NCBI GenBank assembly: GCA_016875195.1
Contig: VGRY01000025.1
Coordinates: 1 to 52,177, forward strand
Length of the DNA: 52,177 nucleotides
Source: Deltaproteobacteria bacterium
GTDB lineage: Bacteria; Desulfobacterota; BSN033; UBA1163
Reading direction: 5' to 3'
Part shown: positions 23,555-32,300 of the stretch, piece by piece
Numbering within the stretch: the first letter of the stretch is position 1
Layout: every line of letters begins with the position of its first letter
Program-made: the position numbers and the translations under genes
Notes under the pieces: model-generated
The model's database searches: none
Seen by the model: the letters and a program-made list of their open reading frames with translations, nothing else
What the model was told of the DNA's origin: nothing

Positions 23555-24475
23555 TTAGACCTCTTTTGCCTTCTTCTTTTCCTCGATCGCCCTTGAAAGG
23601 GCAAGAAGGGATTCTGCTCTTTTAAAGGAGCCGTAGTCAATCATCTTGCCGCCGATGGTCGTTGCACCTAATCCCTTTGTTCTTGCCTCCTCATAGGCGG
23701 CAACCACCCGCTCTGCAAAAACCACATCGCCCGAAGCAGGAGCAAAAACCTGATTCACCGCATCCACGTGTCGGGGGTGTGTCAATTGCTTTCCCGAAAA
23801 GCCTAAAAGTTTCGCTTTCTCCGATTCTTTTGTGAGCCCCTCCAGATCAATAATCAACCCGAAAAATGGGGTATCTATAGCATGGATGCCCGCAGCTCTG
23901 GCTGCAACAGCCATCGTTGAACGGGCATAGAGCACCATAGGAAAATACTCCTCCGGAGAAAGCTTGCTCACGCCCATCCCTGCTCCCATCTCACGGGAAA
24001 AGTCGCCTGCTCCAAATCCTACAGCCACCATCCGCTGACTCGCCTCAATAATCTCCCGGATATTCTGGATGCCTTTCGGCGTTTCGATCAGGGCCATGAG
24101 AGCGACGCTTCCCATGGCGAGCCCCTTTTTTTCTTCCTCTTCGCGAAGGAGCCTGTCAATGTGTTGGACGTTTTCTTTCGACTCGGTCTTCGCAAGCATG
24201 ATGCCATCAATACCTTTGACGACAACATACTGAACGTCCGTGGCTGTAAGTCCTGTTTCTATGGAATTGACCCGCACAAAGACATCCAGGCGGTGTTGTT
24301 TGAGCATAGGGATGGAGTCTCTTGCAAAAACCCGACCCGTCTCTTTTTCAGCGATAGGGCAACCGTCTTCCAAATCCAGAATGATCGCATCCGCACCTTC
24401 GGTGGTGGCATTGTGAATCATTCTCCAACTGTTTGAAGGTACATAAAGCATTGACCTCAGTATCCTTGTCATCAA
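23555..24475 (-). CDS. CoA ester lyase, CitE/HpcH-HpaI aldolase family
   Basis: 306-aa TIM-barrel lyase related to citrate lyase beta subunit, malyl-CoA lyase and citramalyl-CoA lyase. The start MLYVPSNSWRMI, the metal/active-site segment ADAIILDLEDGCP, the conserved glutamate in LIETPKGIQNI and the GFGAGDFSREMG loop are all present. The neighbouring SucCD-like ligase could make its CoA-ester substrate, which this enzyme would cleave to acetyl-CoA (or propionyl-CoA) plus a 2-oxo acid. No citrate-lyase alpha or gamma genes are nearby, so a stand-alone malyl-/citramalyl-CoA lyase role is favoured. Ribosome site GGGAG is good. Confidence 0.87.
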   Translation of the reverse strand: MMTRILRSMLYVPSNSWRMIHNATTEGADAIILDLEDGCPIAEKETGRVFARDSIPMLKQHRLDVFVRVNSIETGLTATDVQYVVVKGIDGIMLAKTESKENVQHIDRLLREEEEKKGLAMGSVALMALIETPKGIQNIREIIEASQRMVAVGFGAGDFSREMGAGMGVSKLSPEEYFPMVLYARSTMAVAARAAGIHAIDTPFFGLIIDLEGLTKESEKAKLLGFSGKQLTHPRHVDAVNQVFAPASGDVVFAERVVAAYEEARTKGLGATTIGGKMIDYGSFKRAESLLALSRAIEEKKKAKEV

Positions 24476-24484
24476 TCGTCTCCC

Positions 24485-25393
24485 TTACACTTTTCCAAAA
24501 ACTTTCTTGATGGCCGGACCCAGTTCATCGGGTCGATCCACCGCAATGGCTCCCACTTCCTTGAGCGCCTTGATCTTTCCTTCGGCGCTCCCTTGACCTC
24601 CCTCCACAATGGCGCTCGCATGAGAAAAACGCAATCCAGCAGGAAGTCCCTTACCGGCAATATAGGCAACAATCGGCTTGGTGTAACGCCCCTCTTGGAT
24701 CACTTCGCACGCTTCCTCTTCCATGACGGTACCAATCTCTCCAAAGTAGACCACTCCGTCCGTTTCCTTATCCTCTTGAAAGAGGGGAAGCACCTCTGCC
24801 AAAGTTATTCCCAACACAGGTTCAGAACCGAGGTGAATGGCAGTGCTGATTCCAAACCCGGCGCTGCAAACCACCCAACTGATCGTAGAGGTTTGTCCTC
24901 CGCTGCGTGATATAACACCAATCCGGCCGGGCTTGAAAGCGATCTTGGGAAGATCTGAAGACCCGATAAACCCCCCCAAGCCCCCGAAAGAAGCTTTGCC
25001 AGGACTGACCACGCCGGCAGAACCAGGACCGATTAAACGGATTCCATGGTTTCGAGCATGGGCGATGATTTCCAGTGAGTCATGCAGAGGGACTCGTTCG
25101 ACACGCATGAGTACGGTCTTGATGCCGGCTTCAAACGCTTCGATCACCGCGCCCTTGGCTTCAGGACCCGGCACCACGGCGACGGCAGCATCGACAGGCC
25201 CTACCGCCTCCAACGCTTCTTTGATCGTGTCGAAAACAGGAACCCCCCAAACGAACTCGCCCCCACGCCCGGGAGTCACGCCAACAACCACCTTGCTGCC
25301 AACCTCGATCATGCGTCTGGCTACTCCCTGGCCGAAGCGACCGGTGATGCCTTGAATCAACATTCTCGTATGCTCATCAATCAATATCGCCAT
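24485..25393 (-). CDS. SucD-like CoA ligase alpha subunit
   Basis: Alpha subunit of an ADP-forming acyl-CoA synthetase of the succinyl-/malate-CoA ligase type. The frame opens at 25666 but the first 91 codons overlap the 8-Cys protein gene; ATG 25393, with GGGAG upstream, gives 302 aa beginning MAILIDEHTRMLIQGITGRF, the CoA-binding start of SucD. The phospho-histidine is retained as H258 in RFSHASAIVEGG. Variation from SucD (RMGHAGAI) may reflect another acid substrate, such as malate, citramalate or itaconate. Pairs with the beta subunit at 25717-26985 across a small inserted gene. Confidence 0.88.
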   Translation of the reverse strand: MAILIDEHTRMLIQGITGRFGQGVARRMIEVGSKVVVGVTPGRGGEFVWGVPVFDTIKEALEAVGPVDAAVAVVPGPEAKGAVIEAFEAGIKTVLMRVERVPLHDSLEIIAHARNHGIRLIGPGSAGVVSPGKASFGGLGGFIGSSDLPKIAFKPGRIGVISRSGGQTSTISWVVCSAGFGISTAIHLGSEPVLGITLAEVLPLFQEDKETDGVVYFGEIGTVMEEEACEVIQEGRYTKPIVAYIAGKGLPAGLRFSHASAIVEGGQGSAEGKIKALKEVGAIAVDRPDELGPAIKKVFGKV

Positions 25394-25424
25394 AAATGTC
25401 TCCCATGTTTTAAAAGAACCTTTT

Positions 25425-25715
25425 TCAATCCAGAGAGATGTCGATCTGGATGCACCCTGGCCCGTGGCGTTCACAGTGGTATTCACAGCTGATGCACTCG
25501 TTATCGAGCCTCTTGATCTCCTCTGGGTCTGGGACCGACAGGACCGGTCTGTTCCCTTCAATCCTGAGGATATTTCTGCCGTATAGCCGGCAGGCCTTGA
25601 CACAGGCGAATCCACACGAGGGAGAGGCGTTGTTTTCCACGGCGGGGATGCATTGATGGTAATCAATCGTAATATTCATTTTCCTCGTTTGAAAGCTCAG
25701 CGTGTCGTTCATCAC
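25425..25715 (-). CDS. Small eight-cysteine ferredoxin-like protein
   Basis: A 96-aa protein with eight cysteines in two groups: C22, C34, C38, C42 (CGFACVKAC) and C74, C77, C81, C88 (CISCEYHCERHGPGC). The number suggests two [4Fe-4S] clusters, but spacing differs from classical CxxCxxCxxxCP ferredoxins, and the Pro after the fourth Cys is missing. It starts at GTG 25715 or ATG 25712 (AGGAG upstream); ATG 25679 would give a shorter form. It sits exactly between the genes for the two ligase subunits, so co-expression with the CoA ligase is nearly certain. Role unknown: electron carrier for the flavoprotein is one option. Confidence 0.75.
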   Translation of the reverse strand: MMNDTLSFQTRKMNITIDYHQCIPAVENNASPSCGFACVKACRLYGRNILRIEGNRPVLSVPDPEEIKRLDNECISCEYHCERHGPGCIQIDISLD

Positions 25716-25716
25716 C

Positions 25717-26985
25717 TCATGACTCCTTTTTTTCTTTCTGGTATTCCTTTACCAGCGCCTCAACTCTGTTAGCAATGAAATCGGTGTTATAGATGTGCTC
25801 CCTTCCGTAAAGCTCCCAGCGGAGGGGTAGGTTCTTAAAACCCTCGCGAATGATCTCGTGGGTCTCTTTTTCTTTGTTCCCTCCAATCAGTATGATCACG
25901 GGAAAGCCGGGCCGTTTCTTGGCCTCTTCCTTAAACACCTTCACAAGAGCATGAGCATGGTGCCATTGCTCCTGGTTGGCCAGGCAGGCGCCCATCAGAA
26001 TATATCCATCCACTGACTGCTCCAAAATGCATCGAATGACGTTGTATATCTTGCTTGCTGGTGGATCTCCACTCGTGTCTGCATAATTGGCGATTTTAAA
26101 CCCTCTGGCCACAAAGGCACTGGCCCCGAGCATGGCCCCCCCGCCCCCAATACCATGAAATCCCAACCAACCACTTCCCTCGATCTTCGGGACCATCTGA
26201 GAGAAATACCCAGTGCCCCGATAGTCTCCTTCCTCGATCTTCCAGGCTCTCTTTTCAAGCTCTGTCGGTGGCCTTTCCATGTCGCGGGGAACCTTGATCT
26301 CAAATTCAGGATGCCGGTAGACCGAGTTGTCGTCGATCGTAAATCGGCAGTCAGCGGCATATATCTTTTTGTCCTTAGTTAGGGCCAGGGGGTTGATTTC
26401 CGCTGCCCGAGCGTCATACTCTTTGAAGGTTCGGTAGAGGTTGCAAATAATTTCAGAGATCTCAGCGCAAAGCTCAGGGGATAGGCCTCCATGAAAAGAG
26501 ACCTTCGATAGGAGTTGATTGACCTCCTCAAGGCCAACGCCCTTGAGGTAATCCACATTGAAGGTGGCAACCTTCTCAGGGCTTCTTGCAGCCACCTCCT
26601 CAACTCCCACGCCACCTTCCACACTGAAGATTAACACAGGACCCTTGATCCTATGGGAGTTACTGATGATGACTCCAGCATAAAATTCTCTTTCAATATC
26701 GAGTCGTTCTTCGACGAGGACCTTCTCCACAGGAAGTCCTTTCACCGTACTCCCTATCAGTTCTCGCGAAACCTTCTCCGCCTCTTGAGGAGTATCAGCA
26801 AACTTGATGCCTCCTGCTTTGAACCGTCCTGTGGCCCATATCTGTGCCTTGATTACCACAGGTCTCCCTATTTCCTGAGCTATCTTCTTAGCCTCCTCAG
26901 GAGTGGCTGCATGTTTGCCTGTTGGAACACGAATTCCCACCTTCTTTAAGATCTCTTTCCCTTGGTATTCATAAATTCTCGCCAT
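25717..26985 (-). CDS. SucC-like CoA ligase beta subunit (ATP-grasp)
   Basis: Beta subunit of an ADP-forming acyl-CoA synthetase, 422 aa, longer than SucC (about 390). The N-terminus MARIYEYQGKEILKKVGI is the SucC signature; an ATP-grasp domain follows (GRPVVIKAQIWATGRFKAGG), with the metal site in AAEINPLAL and the C-terminal flavodoxin-like domain containing GIGGGGAMLGASAFVARGF. In SucC this region has GGNVGGGG-like sequence for the active site near the phospho-His of SucD; the change may tune acid specificity. Likely activates the organic acid of the island to its CoA ester. Confidence 0.88.
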   Translation of the reverse strand: MARIYEYQGKEILKKVGIRVPTGKHAATPEEAKKIAQEIGRPVVIKAQIWATGRFKAGGIKFADTPQEAEKVSRELIGSTVKGLPVEKVLVEERLDIEREFYAGVIISNSHRIKGPVLIFSVEGGVGVEEVAARSPEKVATFNVDYLKGVGLEEVNQLLSKVSFHGGLSPELCAEISEIICNLYRTFKEYDARAAEINPLALTKDKKIYAADCRFTIDDNSVYRHPEFEIKVPRDMERPPTELEKRAWKIEEGDYRGTGYFSQMVPKIEGSGWLGFHGIGGGGAMLGASAFVARGFKIANYADTSGDPPASKIYNVIRCILEQSVDGYILMGACLANQEQWHHAHALVKVFKEEAKKRPGFPVIILIGGNKEKETHEIIREGFKNLPLRWELYGREHIYNTDFIANRVEALVKEYQKEKKES

Positions 26986-27015
26986 GAGATCTCCCCCAAA
27001 AATTAAATCTCAAAC

Positions 27016-28407
27016 CTACTCAGATCTAAAAACCATTAGTTTATTGAGCATCCCAACGTCTTCGATTTTGTCCAATTCAAAGACAGTGTCGATGATTTCT
27101 CCCATCTGTCTGTCATTCATATGTTTCGACGCCATGCTTTTAAACTTCCCCACGATCTCTTCATCCGTCATCGGATTTCGTGCATGGCCTCTCGGATAGT
27201 CTATCCGGCATTGATACCTTTTACCCTGTTGGGTAACGATTTCTGAAATACCTGCGGGCCGCACCTTGTCGAGATTCGCATCGCCTTGTAAAACCACCTT
27301 GTCAATGAGTTCCCGAACTCTGGGGTCCTGAAACTTATCGGGACAAAATTGATCGGGCCCGATTTCTCGATCTATCACGGCAATGGCTGTTAGATAGTAA
27401 GAGCTATGGTCAGCCGTCTCTTTATTCTTAGGATACTTCTTAACGGGATCTCCCGTGTGCTCTGCACATCTCTTGCTTGTGGTAATCTTGATTTGAGTAA
27501 CATCTTGAGGGTTGATGTCATGTTTCCTGACTAACTTTAAGGTGGCAGTTAAATGGCCATGGGAAGAAAAATCAGCAATGATGGATTTAATACAGGTTTC
27601 CCGAATCGCGAATTTCCCTTTCTGAGGTACAACTTTTGACAGGTCATAATCACCCTGCATGATGGTTGTTGCAAAACCATCATGACCTTCAATGATCGTC
27701 GTCGGCCCGGTGAATCCCTTCCGTGCGAGCATGGCGGCGAGTATCCCTGCATAGGACATGGTAGGGAATCGAATGTTTTTTGTCATTGTATACTCTTCGG
27801 CTGGTGTATCCAGGATTCCCAAGACCGCATGGCAACTGCCTGAAATTCCAATAGCGTTTTCCATCTGCTCTTCCGTGAGCCCCAGAATCTTTCCCGCAAT
27901 CACGGGCATGATGTAAGCCCCCCGGGTATCCCCGTTCCATCCCTTTTTCTCCATTCCCGGTCCAGTGACCGCTTCCAGGAAAGAGAGCGAGAGATCATAG
28001 CCCCCTACAATCGCCGCAATTACCTCTTTTCCTGAAAGCTGCTGTCGCTCGCCAAGGGCGAGAACAGCTGGAATGATTTCACTTGGATGATACCCCGTTC
28101 GGTAGGTTTCACCCTGGAGGATGAAGGCGGTATCATTATAATCAAGGTACCGGACCATGGCCCCGTTTGCCAGGGCGGCGTTCAGGCAGGATGTCCTTAG
28201 ACCGCTGCCAAAAACCGTGGCCTCCCCGGGATGGCCCGACTCCTTAATGTATTCGTCAATGGCCTGCCTCCCCTCGCTGTCATAACCTCCGATGGCGCAT
28301 CCGAGCGTGTCCAGGAGAATACGCTTCGTTTGCTGGATCACATCGGATGGAACATCCTGGAATGTTAGGTTTTTAGCATATTTCGCCAGTTCCCGGGCAA
28401 GTCCCAT
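27016..28407 (-). CDS. MmgE/PrpD family protein, copy C
   Basis: 463 aa from ATG 28407 with AAGGAG 7 nt upstream (an earlier start at 28476 would add 23 unlikely residues and run into the promoter). MmgE/PrpD landmarks: KRILLDTLGCAIGGYDS, NGAMVRYLDYNDTAF, GYHPSEIIPAVLALGE and GISGSCHAVLGI. The active-site histidine and aspartates of the LDxxD segment appear to be kept. It is the first gene of the leftward island, directly behind the divergent promoter region. As first gene it may carry the key committed step. Reaction not assignable. Confidence 0.87.
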   Translation of the reverse strand: MGLARELAKYAKNLTFQDVPSDVIQQTKRILLDTLGCAIGGYDSEGRQAIDEYIKESGHPGEATVFGSGLRTSCLNAALANGAMVRYLDYNDTAFILQGETYRTGYHPSEIIPAVLALGERQQLSGKEVIAAIVGGYDLSLSFLEAVTGPGMEKKGWNGDTRGAYIMPVIAGKILGLTEEQMENAIGISGSCHAVLGILDTPAEEYTMTKNIRFPTMSYAGILAAMLARKGFTGPTTIIEGHDGFATTIMQGDYDLSKVVPQKGKFAIRETCIKSIIADFSSHGHLTATLKLVRKHDINPQDVTQIKITTSKRCAEHTGDPVKKYPKNKETADHSSYYLTAIAVIDREIGPDQFCPDKFQDPRVRELIDKVVLQGDANLDKVRPAGISEIVTQQGKRYQCRIDYPRGHARNPMTDEEIVGKFKSMASKHMNDRQMGEIIDTVFELDKIEDVGMLNKLMVFRSE

Positions 28408-28458
28408 CACTTTTCTCCTTCTTGCATCAATCCTTTTTAATAATGTATTATTATTATA

Positions 28459-28473
28459 ACAAAATAATTTTGT
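28459..28473. promoter_or_regulatory. Perfect 15-bp palindrome, candidate GntR operator
   Basis: ACAAAATAATTTTGT is a perfect palindrome in the divergent region between the catabolic island and the gntR-type gene. It overlaps a minus-strand TTGACA (28471-28476), so a bound protein would block the island promoter. GntR/UTRA regulators are commonly autoregulatory and bind such symmetric AT-rich sites in neighbouring intergenic DNA. Confidence 0.5.
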
Positions 28474-28486
28474 CAATAAAAAATGG

Positions 28487-28515
28487 TTGATATTATTTTT
28501 AAATCATTTTATATG
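28487..28515 (+). promoter_or_regulatory. Candidate sigma-70 promoter of the GntR-type gene
   Basis: TTGATA (28487-28492), 17-bp spacer, TATATG (28510-28515). Transcription would begin about 40 bp before the ATG at 28562. The region is strongly AT-rich, so chance matches are possible. Confidence 0.45.
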
Positions 28516-28561
28516 TTTTCATTAGAATGGTTTAAATTGAAACGATCAGATTCAGGGATCT

Positions 28562-29326
28562 ATGGAAGGCTTTAAAGATCGATCGATTCCTCTCTATTAT
28601 CAATTGGAAAATATTCTCAGAGAAAAGATCAAATCAGGGGAATATGCACCCAGAGAACCTTTTCCTACGGAAGATCAACTGGTCCAGTCCTATAAGGTAA
28701 GCCGCATTACCGTGAGACAGGCCCTTGCCTCCTTGGAAAAGGAAGGACTCATTATTCGCAAAAGAGGGAAGGGAAGTTTGGTCACTGAAAGACAGAATCA
28801 ACTTGAACCCATGAAATTGACAGGGATGATTGAAGACATCATCGACATGGGAATCAAGACAAAGACGAGGATCATCAATTTCGGATTAGTTCATCCCCCC
28901 CAAAAGGTCATCGAGAGCTTGAAATTAAATGAGGATGAGAAAGCCCTCCGAGTTGAGCGAATCAGATTGATTAAAGGAGCACCCGTCTCATACACCCTCA
29001 GTTATTTCCCCCCAGATTTAGCCCAGAAAATCAGCGTTAAAGACCTCACCATTCAACCCATCCTCAACGTATTGGAAAAGAAGTGTAAGGTGAAGATTTC
29101 ACGAGGGTCTCAAATCATAGAAGCCACCTTAGCCGACAGCCGAATCGCCTCTTTCCTCGACGTGATGACGGGGGCACCATTACTTAAGATCGAGAGGACA
29201 GTCTTCGATATCAACAATCGGCCTGTGGAATATATCTCAATCCTTTACCGGTCCGATCGATATCATTACACCGTTGAGCTTGTAAGGAAAAAAACAGAAA
29301 CGAAGGTTCGATGGGGTCACTTCTGA
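28562..29326 (+). CDS. GntR family transcriptional regulator with UTRA domain (HutC subfamily)
   Basis: 254-aa regulator. Residues about 8-78 form a winged HTH (PLYYQLENILREKIKSGEY, then VSRITVRQALASLEKEGLI and GKGSLVTE). Residues about 100-245 form a UTRA ligand-binding domain of the HutC subfamily (ALRVERIRLIKGAPVSYTLSYF, and late RPVEYISILYRSDRYHY). It is divergent from the catabolic island and very probably controls it in response to a pathway metabolite. Its 3' end overlaps the convergent YhdP-like gene by 10 bp. UTRA ligands are typically small acids, amino sugars or amino acid derivatives. Confidence 0.92.
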   Translation: MEGFKDRSIPLYYQLENILREKIKSGEYAPREPFPTEDQLVQSYKVSRITVRQALASLEKEGLIIRKRGKGSLVTERQNQLEPMKLTGMIEDIIDMGIKTKTRIINFGLVHPPQKVIESLKLNEDEKALRVERIRLIKGAPVSYTLSYFPPDLAQKISVKDLTIQPILNVLEKKCKVKISRGSQIIEATLADSRIASFLDVMTGAPLLKIERTVFDINNRPVEYISILYRSDRYHYTVELVRKKTETKVRWGHF

Positions 29327-32300
29327 TCGGGTCCTTTCTCTTGTCTTGAGTTGTTCCTTTGGAAGGGTCTCAGGGGAGTTTCAAGGAGACGTTTGAAAAT
29401 GCCAAACAAACCTTCCCCGACCGCTTTAAAAGGAATGGCTTCAATCTTAGGATCGCCAAGATCTCCTTTCACTTCATAAACATAAGAGAGGAATGCTTTC
29501 TCTTTTCCGGTGAGGATATATCCTGCAATGGGAATGCTGCTTAAGATCGTATCGACGGTGCCTAATGGGTGAACTCCCACTTTTGTATCGATCAGATTCT
29601 TGCCCAGATCGACTTTACCGACGGCAGTGATCCTCATCGCATCGCTATCGATCAGAAAGTCCTCTGTGGAAGCGATTCCTTCTTTGATCTGAAAAGTTCC
29701 GGAGATACGTTGATAAGGAAGCCCCTTGGTCTTCAGGTCAGGAACCCTTCCTTTGAATAATTGTGAGACGTTGAGGATTGAAAAGATTTTAGCCAGAATG
29801 TTGCCCCTTTCGATCACCCCGTTTTCAAGCTCGAGCCTTATCCCTCCCTCTAGAGACTCCTTCAGCTTCTGGAAATTCTCTCCTTCTCCTCTGAGTTGTA
29901 CTTGATCGATATAAACTCTCCCTGTCACCAACACCTTCTCCTCGTCCTCTTTCTTGAGAAGGGTTCGAAGAAAAGCTGTTGCCTCCATATGGGAGAGACG
30001 CGGTTTGATCTGAAAACGTATCCCCTTTTCAGCGGACTCTAACCAGCCTTCGCCCCAGAGATCCCCTCCGTTGGCCTTTAGTTGAAAAGGATGGATGATT
30101 AATTTCCCATCCGCTGTCTTCAGCTCGAATTTCAAGTCCTTGAAATCGAAATTTCGATACCTTCCTTTTTCGACATTGATCTTGCCTTGAATCGACCAGA
30201 GAGAGAGCCACTCCCTGATCTTATCATAAGAAGCAGGAGTTGTTTTTTCTCTCGGAGGAAAGAAGGTGTCCAGGTCAAGGTGGGTGGAGGTAAGATTCAG
30301 AGAGAGTTGCCTTTCTCCGATTCCCGTTTGAGAACGGGGAGAGGTTCCAGAGAGGGTAAGCGAAGAATCTCCAATCTTTGCCTTCAATCCATCCCATTGC
30401 ATCTGTTGGGGAGAGAAGCGGATCTTGCCTTCGATCTGCGAGAGAGGGACCGGAATCTTCCGGTGCCTGAAAGAGATGTCCTTGAGCAGCATCTCACCTT
30501 CTCTGATGGCATTCATTCCCTGATCCATCCTTCCTGACCAGTGCAGATGAAGCTCCAGCCCTCCAGTGGGATCCTGAACGTCGTCCATCTGGGTTCGCAT
30601 CGAATCCGGAAACAGGGGCAATTGGAGCAGGGCATAAATATTTTTCAGATCGATCGAGCCGGATGTGGAAAGCTGCAACGCTCCATGCTTCATGGTTCCA
30701 TCCAGGATCAGAAAGGAGTTTAAGGATTGAATTTTAAACTTTGAAAAAGCGGCTCCGAGGTTTGAGATGGAGACAGAGCCGTCCCGGAAGAGGAGCGGGT
30801 GAGAAACGTTTTTTAGAAGAAGCGAGGCATCTCTGGGAAGTAATTCTAACTCATAGGAAAGAGGTTGAAGAGAGGTCGTTTGTTTCCCTTTAAACGTGAT
30901 CTGGCATGCACCCGACAGGCTTTTGATCTCTTCTGTCTTCCATTGCGTCTCTTTTGGAAAGAGGGAAGATTGGTTGAGGGTGAGAATGTTTTTCAGATCG
31001 ACCTTTCCTTTTGCTGTAATCTCAGAAGCCCCTCCTTTCTTTGAAGAGCCCGCTAAGAGAAGGGATGAATTCCCGAATTCTACTTTGGCTCCTGACCATT
31101 GAATGATTTCATTGGAAAGGCTGATCTTCCCCTCTCCGATGGAGATTGGGAAAGGAACCTGAGCATGGGTCAGGTGTACTTTTGACAGAAGATATTCCCC
31201 TTGATGTAGAAAACGAAGAGGGGATTTCAACCTTCCTTTGACAGAAAGCTGATAAGTTGCTTTGCCCGATAAGGAAGTGATGGGTTCAAAAGCCTTGACG
31301 ATCTCTGTATCGTCAGCCAGGATATCCGTCTTGAGCAAAGAGGAGAGATCGGCCACCTGGAATTGGCCGTGGCCCTGAATCTCAAGCGTTGGGACCTGAA
31401 GGAGCTCGTAGAAGGTGCCATTGGCTCGATCGATACTCGAATGAAAAACCCTTGCTTCCATCTCTTTGAGATGGAGATGGCCCTGTTTGAACAGGAGGTG
31501 TCCTTTGAGTTCTTCAAGAGCGGGCAAGTTCCAGGGGAGTTTTAAACGTGCATGATTGACCTTCATCTCAACCGAAAGGACGTGGGCATTGTAGAGTTCA
31601 TCGCAGTGATCGATTTCAGGAATCTTTCCTGAAAGTTTAACTGAAAGAATCTGTGCAGGACCGCTTCCCTCAGCACGGAAAAGAGGGTCGGAAACGCTCG
31701 GGGTGATGATCCGGAAGGGGATAAACCTTCTTCCGTCGGCAATATCGAAGACATTGCTCGACGCCTCCGCATCGAGACCCATTCCTTCTGTCCCGATCCC
31801 ATAAATTCTGCCTTTTGCGTTGACCTTTATTTCAGGAAGTTCGACCGAACATTTGGGAATCTCGAATGTCTGCCGGTCGTATTTGGCTTGGAGATCGAGA
31901 TTGACCCATTTCGGAGTGAATAGGTAGGCAAACACTTTCGGGTGATCATAGGTTACCTCTTTGAGGTGGATCTTAAGAGAAGCACTGAATGGTCCAGAGA
32001 GATCTCCCTGATACTTCCCTTTCAAGTCAAGGATCCCTGCGATCTTATTCATAGGGACCAGGGGTTTGAGATAAGGCCAGAAATGGAAGACCTCGATTCC
32101 TTTTGCCTCCACCTCGACATTCACCTTTCCCTTTGAGAAATCCATTCCTTCAGGAATGTCTTCGATTGTCCCGGAGATGGAAAATTTTCCTTCTTTTTTG
32201 GAATGGATGATTTTTCCACTTACCTGAAACGGAAAGGGTTTATCGAATGAGATCTCTGAAAGGCGAAGTTCGAGGGATTGGATCTCTGTCAAAATTGGGG

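Noticed and set aside
23555..24475. Citrate lyase beta subunit as part of a citrate lyase complex
   Set aside because: No alpha or gamma subunit, no citrate lyase ligase or citX/citG genes.
23555..26985. Serine-cycle/reductive glyoxylate module (malate-CoA ligase plus malyl-CoA lyase)
   Set aside because: Possible on enzyme families alone, but no hydroxypyruvate reductase, serine-glyoxylate transaminase or PEP carboxylase nearby; kept only as an alternative substrate assignment.
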